11,361 bases of DNA from Spirochaetaceae bacterium (GCA_031278575.1 JAITKD010000219.1:1-11361), one strand, 5' to 3'; positions 1 through 6,582 are shown, numbered from the stretch's first letter. Numbers and translations are program-made. The notes: generated from the letters alone by a model not told the origin.

Positions 1-28
1 TGGCGCAATCGGCGCTGCTTTAACGCAA

Positions 29-45
29 GGTAAACAAAGTTTACC
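29..45. repeat. Short perfect inverted repeat (7-base arms)
   Basis: GGTAAAC at 29-35 and GTTTACC at 39-45 are perfect reverse complements separated by AAA. It could be an operator half-site pair or part of a larger repeated element with the 75-118 dyad. The three-base spacer would make a tight RNA hairpin, which slightly favours a protein-binding site. Confidence 0.45.
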
Positions 46-74
46 CCATTTGCGCAATGAAATGAGCAAATACA

Positions 75-118
75 TTAGGGAAACGCGATGAGCGTCAAGT
101 TAATCAGCGTTTCCCTAA
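75..118. repeat. Perfect 12-base inverted repeat, hairpin or mobile-repeat candidate
   Basis: TTAGGGAAACGC (75-86) is exactly complementary to GCGTTTCCCTAA (107-118). If one A (106) is bulged, GAT (87-89) also pairs with ATC (103-105), leaving a 13-base loop. A competing small hairpin, ACGC/GCGT (83-86/92-95), uses part of the same left arm. No T-tract follows on the plus strand, so it is not a standard intrinsic terminator in that direction. It could be a dispersed palindromic repeat, the end of an upstream unit, or a structured leader. Confidence 0.6.
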
Positions 119-196
119 ACGTAACGTGGGGGAGGACTCCCGGGCGGCTTGCGCTTTTCCGCAAAAACCGTTACTAATAATGGTATTGGAGGATCT

Positions 197-751
197 ATGT
201 CTGACGAGGTTCGTGAAATTGCCGCCCGGGTGCGGGTTCTGCGGGAAATTGAGGAAATTTCCGGGGAGACCCTGGCCCAGGAATTGGGGTTTAATCCCGC
301 GGAATACGGGCGCTGGGAATCGGGGGAAGAGGATTTTCCCATCGGGGTCCTCGTGGAAATTGCCGCCCGGTTCAAGGTGGATTTGACCGAACTCATCAGC
401 GGGGAGCCCTCCCGGCTAAAAACCTATTGTATTACCCGTTCCGGTAATGCCCCGGAGGTGAGCCGCCGTCCCATGTATACCTATTGGAATTTGGCCTATA
501 ATTTTCACCGGAAAAAGGCGGAACCCTTTTTGGTGGAGGTAAATCCCGATACGGAAACCAGACCCTTAAGCCTTAACACCCATCCGGGTCAGGAATTTAA
601 CTACGTCCTGGAGGGACGTCTGTTGCTCTCCGTCGGGGGGCATGAATCGGAATTGGGTCCCGGAGATTGTATTTTTTATGATTCCAACGAGCCCCACGGC
701 ATGAAAGCCCTGGGGGGAAAACGAGCCCGGTTTTTAGCCATGGTATTATAA
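197..751 (+). CDS. XRE-family helix-turn-helix regulator with C-terminal cupin domain
   Basis: This 184-residue cytoplasmic protein combines a DNA-binding domain with a small-molecule or metal-binding barrel. An XRE/Cro-type helix-turn-helix fills about residues 8-69, with the recognition segment around LAQELGFNPAEYGRWESG. A cupin_2 barrel occupies about 110-184, with motif 1 THPGQEFNYVLEG (128-140) and motif 2 GPGDCIFYDSNEPHG (154-168). H129, E133 and H167 are candidate metal ligands, but the first His of the usual HxH pair is Asn127. ATG at 197 was chosen over the upstream in-frame TTG at 149 because GGAGGA (188-193) sits at correct spacing and the family normally begins near here. The acyl-CoA ligase starts 47 bases downstream with no clear terminator between, so the two are probably cotranscribed. 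By analogy with other XRE-cupin proteins it may sense a carboxylic acid handled by the ligase; that is inference. Confidence 0.85.
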   Translation: MSDEVREIAARVRVLREIEEISGETLAQELGFNPAEYGRWESGEEDFPIGVLVEIAARFKVDLTELISGEPSRLKTYCITRSGNAPEVSRRPMYTYWNLAYNFHRKKAEPFLVEVNPDTETRPLSLNTHPGQEFNYVLEGRLLLSVGGHESELGPGDCIFYDSNEPHGMKALGGKRARFLAMVL

Positions 752-798
752 CCGGGAAAAAGCCGCTTTTTGGGTAATTTTACCGCAGGAGTAGAACC

Positions 799-2508
799 AT
801 GCTGGAACGTTTTTTGCCGCAGGCGGAATTTAAATCCTATGAAGACTTTATAACCCATTTTTCCCCGATCATTCCGGATAATTTTAACTTTGCCTATGAT
901 GTGGCGGACGTGCTGGCCGAGGAAAAACCCCGGGAACGCGCCCTGGTGTGGTGTGACGAACGGGGAGGGGAGGCGGTGTTTACCTACGCCGATATGCGGC
1001 GCCTTTCCAACCAGGCGGCCAACGTGTTCCGTTCCGCGGGGATAGGCAAGGGGGATCCGGTCCTGGTGATCCTCAAACGCCGCTGGCAATATTGGCCGGT
1101 CCTTTTGGCCCTCCATAAGATCGGGGCGGTGGCCATCCCCGCCACCCACCTCCTTACCGTCAAGGATATGGTCTACCGCTGTGAGGCGGCGGATGCGGCG
1201 GGGATCCTCTGTGTGGATGACGAACAGGTTTTAGTCCGGGTGGATGAGGCGGAGGAAAAACTCCGGGAGAAAAACCGGAACACCCTGCGGTACAAGGCCT
1301 TTGTCCGTTCCGTCCATACCCCGGCGGATCGTAACATTACGGGGACCGGTTTACCCTGGGCGGATTTTAACGCCCTTTTATCGGCGGCCTCCCCGGACTT
1401 TTCCCGGCTCCCGGGGATCAACACCAACAGCGATATGATGCTCCTCTATTTTACCTCCGGTACCACGGGGATGCCCAAGATGGTCCGTCACGATTTTGCC
1501 TATCCCCTGGGGCATATTCTCACCGCCAAATACTGGCTCTGCGGCGAGGAGGGGGGGCTTCACCTGACCGTGGCGGATACCGGCTGGGCCAAGGCCGCCT
1601 GGGGAAAATTTTACGGCCAGTGGCTCTGCGGCGCGACGATTTTTGTCTACGACTACGACCGGTTTATCCCTGCGGATATGCTGGAAATAATCAGCAAATA
1701 CCGGGTTACCACCTTCTGCGCCCCTCCGACCATTTACCGTTTTTTTATCAAAGAGGATCTTTCCCGCTATGATTTTTCCGCCCTGAAGCATTGTTCCGTG
1801 GCGGGGGAGCCCCTGAACCCGGAGATATACGAACAATTTTTAAGCGCCACCGGGCTCCGGCTCCGGGAAGCCTACGGCCAGACGGAACTCACCGTAACCA
1901 TGGCCACCTATCCCTGGCTGGAACCAAAACCGGGTTCCATGGGGAAGCCCTCTCCGGGGTATGATATCGATCTTATCCGGGAGGACGGCGCTTCCTGCGA
2001 CATGGGAGAGGAGGGACAGATCGTGATCCGTACCGGGGTACGGAAGCCGCCGGGGATGTTCGGCGGGTATTACCGGGACGACGCCCTGACCGCCAGCGTC
2101 TGGCACGATGACCTCTATTACACCGGGGATATGGCCTGGCGGGATGAGGACGGCTATTACTGGTTTGTGGGCCGGGCGGACGACGTGATCAAAAGCTCCG
2201 GTTACCGGATCGGCCCCTTTGAAGTGGAAAGCGCCCTTTTGGAACACCCGTCGGTCCTGGAATGCGCCGTAACCGGGGTTCCCGATCCCGACCGGGGTAC
2301 GGTGGTCAAGGCCACGGTGGTTCTTGCCAAAGGCTGGGTGCCCTCGGAGGAACTCAAGCTGGAACTCCAGAACCACGTCAAAAAAACCACCGCCCCCTAT
2401 AAATACCCCCGGATCGTGGAATTTGTTACCGAACTCCCCAAGACCATCAGCGGCAAGATCCGCCGGGTCCAGATCCGGGAGGAGGATGGTGAGCAGCCGG
2501 CGCTTTGA
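799..2508 (+). CDS. AMP-forming acyl-CoA ligase, ACSM/medium-chain-like
   Basis: This 569-residue adenylate-forming enzyme would activate a carboxylic acid with ATP to an acyl-AMP and transfer it to CoA in the cytoplasm. All core motifs are present: the P-loop YFTSGTTGMPKMV (217-229), AYGQTE (358-363), YTGD with D444, the hinge and arginine region GRADDVIKSSGYRI (458-471), and PKTISGK with the catalytic lysine K553. The segment VADTGWAKAAWG (258-269) is typical of acetyl-CoA synthetase-like and medium-chain acyl-CoA synthetase enzymes, and the length matches. Start ATG 799 has CAGGAG (786-791) at good spacing. It lies directly behind the XRE/cupin regulator, which suggests substrate-dependent control. 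The substrate (acetate, propionate, a branched or aromatic acid) cannot be read from sequence alone. A run of seven Gs occurs at 1551-1557. Confidence 0.92.
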   Translation: MLERFLPQAEFKSYEDFITHFSPIIPDNFNFAYDVADVLAEEKPRERALVWCDERGGEAVFTYADMRRLSNQAANVFRSAGIGKGDPVLVILKRRWQYWPVLLALHKIGAVAIPATHLLTVKDMVYRCEAADAAGILCVDDEQVLVRVDEAEEKLREKNRNTLRYKAFVRSVHTPADRNITGTGLPWADFNALLSAASPDFSRLPGINTNSDMMLLYFTSGTTGMPKMVRHDFAYPLGHILTAKYWLCGEEGGLHLTVADTGWAKAAWGKFYGQWLCGATIFVYDYDRFIPADMLEIISKYRVTTFCAPPTIYRFFIKEDLSRYDFSALKHCSVAGEPLNPEIYEQFLSATGLRLREAYGQTELTVTMATYPWLEPKPGSMGKPSPGYDIDLIREDGASCDMGEEGQIVIRTGVRKPPGMFGGYYRDDALTASVWHDDLYYTGDMAWRDEDGYYWFVGRADDVIKSSGYRIGPFEVESALLEHPSVLECAVTGVPDPDRGTVVKATVVLAKGWVPSEELKLELQNHVKKTTAPYKYPRIVEFVTELPKTISGKIRRVQIREEDGEQPAL

Positions 2509-2554
2509 TCCGGGCCGGTTCCGGACGGGAGCAGCGGCGGGCGTTCCGGTAGGG

Positions 2555-2592
2555 CAAAACCGTTACCATGGTCCCAAGACCATCGGGGTTTG
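2555..2592 (+). other. Imperfect stem-loop downstream of the acyl-CoA ligase
   Basis: The apical stem ATGGTC (2568-2573) pairs perfectly with GACCAT (2578-2583) across a CCAA tetraloop. After an internal loop, CAAAACC (2555-2561) can pair with GGGTTTG (2586-2592) with one bulged A. It begins 47 bases after the ligase stop. There is no following T-tract, so it may be a 3' end stabiliser or a Rho-dependent end but not a canonical terminator. Confidence 0.4.
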
Positions 2593-2643
2593 AAACCGGT
2601 ACCCAATTTGTACGAATACCCTGAGTCAAATGCCTTATGGGAA

Positions 2644-2672
2644 CAACATACCCCGCCCGTGCGGGGGTGTTG
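2644..2672 (+). other. Strong GC-rich hairpin in the ligase-citrate synthase gap
   Basis: Bases 2644-2656 pair with 2661-2672, giving 12 base pairs (one G-T) with a single bulged A at 2650 and the loop CCGT. The upper half is almost pure G-C. The downstream sequence GGCTTTACC has only three Ts, so termination would be weak. It is a plausible 3' boundary for the upstream two-gene transcript. Confidence 0.5.
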
Positions 2673-2801
2673 GCTTTACCCGAATTCTCCGGTATTCCTG
2701 TGGTTTTGGCCCATGGTTTGGGGGCTAGTGGTAATTCCTTGCCGGATCGCCGGTCCGTAATGTCCGGAGGGTAAGCGGCGGCCTGAACCGCCTTCGCCCG
2801 C

Positions 2802-2830
2802 TTGTATAAACATTCATTTTGTAATATATT
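2802..2830 (+). promoter_or_regulatory. Sigma70-type promoter for citrate synthase
   Basis: A -35 box TTGTAT (2802-2807) is followed after exactly 17 bases by a -10 box TATATT (2825-2830). The predicted start of transcription is near 2837, giving a short leader of about 21 bases with GGAGGG (2848-2853) before the ATG at 2858. The box sits in a sharply AT-rich island in otherwise GC-rich DNA. A second A/T hexamer, TATAAA (2835-2840), could act as an alternative -10 but has no -35 at proper spacing. Confidence 0.65.
2803..2816. promoter_or_regulatory. Operator-like site O1 overlapping the -35 box
   Basis: TGTATAAACATTCA matches the perfect dyad at 2833-2846 at 12 of 14 positions. Its left half is identical and its right half is degenerate (4 of 6). 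It overlaps five bases of the -35 hexamer. The start-to-start distance to the second site is 30 bases, close to three helical turns, so a dimeric regulator could bind both on the same DNA face. Confidence 0.5.
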
Positions 2831-2832
2831 AT

Positions 2833-2846
2833 TGTATAAATATACA
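2833..2846. promoter_or_regulatory. Operator-like perfect dyad O2 over the transcription start
   Basis: TGTATA-AA-TATACA is a perfect 6+2+6 inverted repeat that covers the predicted transcription start of citrate synthase. A protein bound here would block initiation, so repression is the natural reading. The cognate regulator is not identified. The XRE/cupin protein upstream is a possible candidate by proximity only. Confidence 0.55.
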
Positions 2847-2857
2847 CGGAGGGCCCT

Positions 2858-4195
2858 ATGAACGATGTCAGGGAATTTTTATCAAAAATATCGGGGAACG
2901 ATTATATTGATTCCTCATTATATAGCAGATTTAGCGTAAAACGGGGGCTTCGGAACGCCGACGGGACCGGGGTCCTGGTGGGGCTTACCCGGATTGGGGA
3001 TGTCCACGGATACATCATGGATGAGGGGGAAAGGGTTCCGGTGGAAGGCAAACTGTATTACCGGGGTATTGATGTGGAGCATATCACCGCCGCCGCCGCC
3101 GGGGAGGGCCGTTTCAGTTTTGAGGAAACGGTCTACCTCCTCATGTTTGGCGTCCTTCCCTCCCGGGAACAGTTGGAAAGATTCTGTACCCTCATGGGGG
3201 AAAACCGGAGTTTACCGGAGAATTTTGCGGAAGATTCCATCATGAAGGCCCCTTCCCGGGACATTATGAACAAACTCGGCCGTTCGGTGTTGACCCTCTA
3301 CTCCTATGACGCGGACCCTGAAAACCTGTCCCCGGAAAACGTACTCCGCCAGTGTATAGAGCTTATCGCCCGGTTTCCGACCATCGCGGCCTATTCGTAT
3401 ATGGCAAAAAAACACTACTACGACCACGAAAGCCTTATCATTCACCAGCCCCCTGCTTCCTGTCAGAGCGCCGAGACCATCCTGTCCCTCATCAGGCCGG
3501 ATCAGCAGTTTACCCGGCTGGAAGCGGAAATTCTCGATCTGGCCCTGACCCTCCATGCGGAACACGGCGGGGGAAACAATTCGACCTTTGCGGTTCACCT
3601 GGTATCCTCCGCGGCCACCGACACCTATGCCGCCATTACCGCGGGGATCAACTCCCTCAAGGGGTTTAAACACGGGGGGGCCAATATTAAGGTCATGGGG
3701 ATGATGGAGGATATTAAACAAGGGGTAAAACAATGGGATAATCAGGGGGAGGTGGCGGATTACCTGGAACGGATCCTCAAGGGGGAGGTTTACGACCATT
3801 CCGGCCTTATCTACGGCCAGGGCCACGCGGTGTATACCAAATCGGATCCCCGGGCGGTATTGCTGCGGAATAAGGCGGCGGTTTTGGCGGAGAAAAAAAA
3901 CCTGACGGATGAATTTAACCTCTACCGGTTGATCGAAGCCCTTTCCCCGGAGGTTTTCAAAAAAACCAAAGGCGCCGAAAAACATATCTGCGCCAATGTG
4001 GATTTTTACTCCGGGTTTGTTTATAAAATGCTGGGTATCCCTTCTGAATTATACACCCCCCTTTTCGCGGTAAGCCGGGTGGCGGGGTGGTGCGCCCACC
4101 GGCTGGAAGAGATCATCGCCGGTAACCGGATCATCCGGCCCGCCTATAAGTGCGTTCAACCCCGGTTGGCCTATATTCCCCTGGAAAAGCGGTGA
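2858..4195 (+). CDS. gltA: Citrate synthase (Si-type, citrate/2-methylcitrate synthase family)
   Basis: This 445-residue cytosolic enzyme condenses acetyl-CoA and oxaloacetate to citrate. The three catalytic residues are recognisable: His236 in LTLHAEHGGGNNSTF, His272 in GFKHGGAN, and Asp382 in ANVDFYSG. YGQGHAVYTKSDPRA (319-333) and SRVAGWCAHRLEE (406-418) are the usual substrate-binding segments. The N-terminal part (about 1-60) is longer than in short bacterial enzymes and fits the roughly 440-450-residue form. Start ATG 2858 is preceded by GGAGGG (2848-2853). It has its own promoter with operator-like dyads and is followed by a terminator, so it looks monocistronic. No other citrate-cycle gene is nearby; a role in supplying 2-oxoglutarate for glutamate is plausible. 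A 2-methylcitrate activity cannot be excluded from motifs. A run of seven Gs occurs at 3674-3680. Confidence 0.93.
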   Translation: MNDVREFLSKISGNDYIDSSLYSRFSVKRGLRNADGTGVLVGLTRIGDVHGYIMDEGERVPVEGKLYYRGIDVEHITAAAAGEGRFSFEETVYLLMFGVLPSREQLERFCTLMGENRSLPENFAEDSIMKAPSRDIMNKLGRSVLTLYSYDADPENLSPENVLRQCIELIARFPTIAAYSYMAKKHYYDHESLIIHQPPASCQSAETILSLIRPDQQFTRLEAEILDLALTLHAEHGGGNNSTFAVHLVSSAATDTYAAITAGINSLKGFKHGGANIKVMGMMEDIKQGVKQWDNQGEVADYLERILKGEVYDHSGLIYGQGHAVYTKSDPRAVLLRNKAAVLAEKKNLTDEFNLYRLIEALSPEVFKKTKGAEKHICANVDFYSGFVYKMLGIPSELYTPLFAVSRVAGWCAHRLEEIIAGNRIIRPAYKCVQPRLAYIPLEKR

Positions 4196-4205
4196 GGATT
4201 ATGGG

Positions 4206-4232
4206 GGAACGGGACCCTGATATCCCGGTTCC
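4206..4232 (+). other. Stem-loop just after citrate synthase
   Basis: GGAACGGGA (4206-4214) pairs with TCCC (4223-4226) and GTTCC (4228-4232), with G4227 bulged and an 8-base loop. It begins 10 bases after the stop codon and precedes the terminator, so it probably protects the 3' end of the mRNA. Confidence 0.45.
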
Positions 4233-4240
4233 GTCTGGAA

Positions 4241-4291
4241 TAAAAAGCCGGGGCCGTTCTTCTTGGGGAACAACCCCGGCGCCTCCTTTTT
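4241..4291. terminator. Bidirectional intrinsic terminator between convergent genes
   Basis: GCCGGGG (4247-4253) pairs perfectly with CCCCGGC (4274-4280), and an inner stem GTTC/GAAC (4256-4259/4268-4271) extends it. On the plus strand GCCTCCTTTTT follows the stem. On the minus strand CTTTTTATT follows it immediately. It lies between the end of citrate synthase at 4195 and the end of the convergent EF-G gene at 4366, so it can stop transcription from both sides; the minus-strand T-tract is better placed. Confidence 0.8.
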
Positions 4292-4292
4292 A

Positions 4293-4320
4293 CGGCGGTT
4301 TAGTCAGTTTCCTGCCGCCG
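4293..4320. other. Hairpin CGGCGG/CCGCCG in the convergent gap
   Basis: The 6-base perfect arms at 4293-4298 and 4315-4320 enclose a 16-base loop. No T-tract follows on either strand. It lies 45 bases downstream of the EF-G stop and may add structure to that mRNA's 3' end. Confidence 0.35.
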
Positions 4321-4365
4321 GCTTAAGTTCTTCTCAAAGATCCGCATTCCGGGGTTTCCGGTCCC

Positions 4366-6450
4366 TCATTCTTCCGCTTCCTGCACCCGGAATGCCTGGG
4401 CCGTCTTGATCACCTCCTCGGCGATCTTTCCTGAGATGGGGGCGTAGTGGTCAAATTCAACGCTGAAAGACCCGGTGCCGCTGGTGATGGACCGTAAATC
4501 TATGGAGTACCGCAGCAGCTCCGCCTGGGGAACCTGGGCTTTGATCTCCTCAATCCCCCCGCCGACCGAGGCCTGCCCCTGGATTTTACCCCGTTTCCCC
4601 GACAGGTCGGACATCACGTCCCCCAGATATTTATCCTCCACAAAGACCGTCAGGTTCATGATCGGCTCCAGGAGGGTGGGGGAGGCCTGGCGCATGGCTT
4701 CCCGGAAGGCGTTTCGGGCGGCCAATTTGAAGGCCAATTCCGAGGAATCCACCGGATGGTATTTACCGTCCACCACCTTGACCTCCACATCCACCACGGG
4801 ATACCCCGCCATGGTCCCGGCGGCCATCCCCTCCAGGACCCCCTTTTCAACCCCGGGGATGTAGTTTTTCGGTATGGCCCCGCCGAAAATGGCGTTGATA
4901 AACTGGTAGTTTTCCCCCCGGGGCAGGGGGGCGATTTCCAGAAGCACCTTTCCGTACTGGCCGTGGCCGCCGGTTTGTTTTTTATGGGTATATTCGGCCC
5001 CGGCCTTTTTGGTGATCGTTTCCCGGTAGGCCACATGGGGCACATGGGTTTCCACCTCAATTTTTTGGTTCTGTTTGATCTTGTCCAGAATGATATTTAC
5101 CTGGAGTTCCCCCATGCCGGAGATCACCGTTTCTTTGGTTTCCGTATTATACTGATACCGGAAGGTCTTATCCTCTTCGGCGGCCCTGACGAGGAATTCC
5201 CCGAGTTTGTCATCGTCCTTTTTCGCGGCGGCGTTAACCGCCACGGAATGGACCGGTTCGGGGAGCCGAAGGTGTACAAAGTTGACGCCCCCGCCGATGT
5301 CGGAGAGGGTGTCGTTGGTTTTAAGGGTGGCGGACTTGGAGATGATCCCCACATCCCCCGCGTAAAGTTCCCGGACTTCCTCGAGTTTTTTACCCTGACA
5401 GGTGTAGATCTTGCCTATCCGTTCCTTTTTGTTTTCCGAAACGTTTTGGGCCTCGGTTTCCGCGGTAAGTTTACCCCGGATCACCTTGATCCACGAGAGT
5501 TTCCCCGAGAATTGGTCGTAACTGGTCTTAATCACCAGGGCGGCCAGGGGTTTATCCGGATCTATGGGGATGTCCGTTTGGGTACCGCCCTCCTCCAGGG
5601 AAACATCCCTGGCTGTTCTGGGATTGGGGCCTATATCGGCGATAAAATCCAGAAAGGGGATAAGGCCGGAATTTTTTAAGGCCACCCCGGCAAAGGCGGG
5701 GACGAATTTATGTTCCGCCAGGGCTTCAATTAACCCCCGGTGCATTTCTTCGGCGTCCAGGGAGCCCTTGTCGATGTACTTCTCCATGAGGGAATCGTCC
5801 CCCTCCGCGGCGGCTTCAATCAGCCGTTCCCGGGCGGCGGCGGCGGCGGCGGCATATTCCGCGGGGACGGCCCCCGCCGTTTCCGGGGCATCCCCCTGGA
5901 CAAAATAGGCCTTTTCGTTGAGGACATCGATAACCCCCTGGTAGGAGGCCCCGTTTCCCATGGGGATGGTGACGGGTACCGGGGCAATCTTGAATTTTTC
6001 CCGGACATCATCCAGGGCGTTTTGATAATTTCCCCGTTCATCGTCCAATTTGGTAACAAAAACCCCCCGGGGTTTTTCCCGCCCTTCCAGGTTCCGCCAG
6101 AGTTTGATGGTTTCGATCTGAACCCCCGTGCGGCCGTCCACGGTAAGAACGGCGAATTCCGATGCCCGGAAACTCAGGATCACGTCCCCGATAAAATCCG
6201 AAGAACCGGGGGTGTCCAAAAGATTGATCTTTTTCCCGTTCCGCTCAATATGGGCGAGGGCGGCGTGGATGGAAATTTTCCGTTCAATCTCTTCGGGACT
6301 GGAATCCCCAACGGTTTTCCCCGATTCTACGGTCTCCGCCCGGGGAATAACCCCCCCGGCAAAAAGGAGCCGTTCAAACAAGGTCGTTTTTCCGGTCCCA
6401 CCATGACCGGCGATGGATACGTTTTTTATCAAATCCGTGGTGTAACTCAT
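4366..6450 (-). CDS. fusA: Elongation factor G-like GTPase (EFG II type paralogue)
   Basis: This 694-residue protein has the full five-domain EF-G layout. The GTPase domain (about 1-275) carries G1 GHGGTGKT (15-22), G3 DTPGSSDF (79-86) and G4 TKLD (133-136). Domain II follows (about 300-400), then domain III with GMGELQ (445-450), domain IV (about 470-590, including GGHGQYG at 494-500), and domain V with LGDVMSDLSGKRGKIQG (609-625). Housekeeping EF-G normally reads GHIDAGKTT, RGITI and NKMD; here these are GHGGTGKTT, RKISI and TKLD, the pattern of the EF-G-2/EFG II group, whose exact function is poorly defined. Spirochaetes often carry more than one EF-G, with translocation and ribosome recycling divided between copies. 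No rpsL, rpsG or tuf lies nearby, so this is not the str operon copy. Start ATG 6450 has AAGGAG eight bases upstream. The gene is likely monocistronic. Confidence 0.85.
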   Translation of the reverse strand: MSYTTDLIKNVSIAGHGGTGKTTLFERLLFAGGVIPRAETVESGKTVGDSSPEEIERKISIHAALAHIERNGKKINLLDTPGSSDFIGDVILSFRASEFAVLTVDGRTGVQIETIKLWRNLEGREKPRGVFVTKLDDERGNYQNALDDVREKFKIAPVPVTIPMGNGASYQGVIDVLNEKAYFVQGDAPETAGAVPAEYAAAAAAARERLIEAAAEGDDSLMEKYIDKGSLDAEEMHRGLIEALAEHKFVPAFAGVALKNSGLIPFLDFIADIGPNPRTARDVSLEEGGTQTDIPIDPDKPLAALVIKTSYDQFSGKLSWIKVIRGKLTAETEAQNVSENKKERIGKIYTCQGKKLEEVRELYAGDVGIISKSATLKTNDTLSDIGGGVNFVHLRLPEPVHSVAVNAAAKKDDDKLGEFLVRAAEEDKTFRYQYNTETKETVISGMGELQVNIILDKIKQNQKIEVETHVPHVAYRETITKKAGAEYTHKKQTGGHGQYGKVLLEIAPLPRGENYQFINAIFGGAIPKNYIPGVEKGVLEGMAAGTMAGYPVVDVEVKVVDGKYHPVDSSELAFKLAARNAFREAMRQASPTLLEPIMNLTVFVEDKYLGDVMSDLSGKRGKIQGQASVGGGIEEIKAQVPQAELLRYSIDLRSITSGTGSFSVEFDHYAPISGKIAEEVIKTAQAFRVQEAEE

Positions 6451-6485
6451 TGCAGCTTCTCCTTGAAGTACAATCCTCCGAGGCG

Positions 6486-6508
6486 TTTCAAAATCTTATA
6501 TTTTGAAA
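6486..6508. repeat. Perfect AT-rich dyad in the EF-G leader (9-base arms)
   Basis: TTTCAAAAT (6486-6494) and ATTTTGAAA (6500-6508) are perfect reverse complements around CTTAT. The site lies between the EF-G Shine-Dalgarno and the divergent promoters, inside the predicted EF-G leader. It may be an operator affecting one or both directions, or an RNA hairpin in the leader. Confidence 0.55.
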
Positions 6509-6531
6509 AATCCTCCTCTATAACTATGAAT

Positions 6532-6560
6532 ATGATGGAACGGTCTTACCGGATTGTCAA
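6532..6560 (-). promoter_or_regulatory. Promoter for the EF-G-like gene
   Basis: On the minus strand a consensus TTGACA (6560-6555) is followed after 17 bases by CATCAT (6537-6532), a 4 of 6 match to TATAAT. Transcription would begin near 6525, giving a leader of about 75 bases that contains the 6486-6508 dyad. The weak -10 makes this less certain than the opposing promoter. Confidence 0.45.
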
Positions 6561-6582
6561 GAAAAATACCTTTGTTTATATT
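6554..6582 (+). promoter_or_regulatory. Sigma70-type promoter for the coiled-coil/parE unit, leaderless candidate
   Basis: TTGTCA (6554-6559) and TATATT (6577-6582) are separated by exactly 17 bases. The expected transcription start, seven bases past the -10 box, is 6589, the A of the in-frame ATG of the coiled-coil gene. The -35 box overlaps that of the opposing EF-G promoter, so the two directions probably compete for RNA polymerase. Confidence 0.6.

Larger units (their letters stand above)
1..196. other. Dyad-rich intergenic region before the XRE/cupin gene
   Basis: No credible gene is visible here. The stretch is less GC-rich than the genes that follow and is crowded with inverted repeats: 7-base arms at 29-35/39-45, the arms ATTTGC/GCAAAT at 48-53/66-71, the palindrome TTGCGCAA at 50-57, and perfect 12-base arms at 75-86/107-118. 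A promoter for the downstream gene should lie here. The best I can find is TTGCGC (149-154) with a weak TACTAA 17 bases later, or AATAAT (176-181) at poor spacing, so no promoter is called. The open frame could extend up to a TTG at 149, but that start lacks a suitable Shine-Dalgarno sequence. Confidence 0.5.
2509..2857. other. 349-base intergenic region with structured 5' part and AT-rich promoter
   Basis: No convincing coding sequence is seen. The first two thirds are GC-rich and fold into stem-loops (2555-2592, 2644-2672, and a small one with arms GGCGG/CCGCC at 2777-2781/2788-2792). The last 60 bases become abruptly AT-rich and carry the citrate synthase promoter and operator-like dyads. 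The stem-loops lie upstream of the predicted transcription start, so they belong to the end of the ligase transcript, to an unrecognised small RNA, or to DNA-level structure. They do not form a citrate synthase leader. No known riboswitch class was recognised. Confidence 0.6.

Noticed and set aside
149..196. TTG start at 149 extending the XRE/cupin protein by 16 residues
   Set aside because: ATG 197 has an excellent Shine-Dalgarno at correct spacing and fits the family start; the extra residues resemble no domain.
752..798. A-run/T-run (AAAAAGCCGCTTTTT) between the regulator and ligase as a terminator
   Set aside because: The stem is only five A-T pairs around a five-base loop, too weak to terminate.
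3212..3985. A 257-codon minus-strand open frame inside citrate synthase
   Set aside because: It is a shadow of a clearly recognisable enzyme, with no Shine-Dalgarno and no domain.
4756..5679. A 307-codon plus-strand open frame inside the EF-G gene
   Set aside because: It is antisense to conserved EF-G domains; its composition is that of a GC-driven shadow frame.
6451..6475. A tiny leader peptide TTG...TGA whose stop overlaps the EF-G ATG
   Set aside because: The GGAGG is only about one base from the TTG, too close for initiation, and the peptide shows no regulatory codon pattern.
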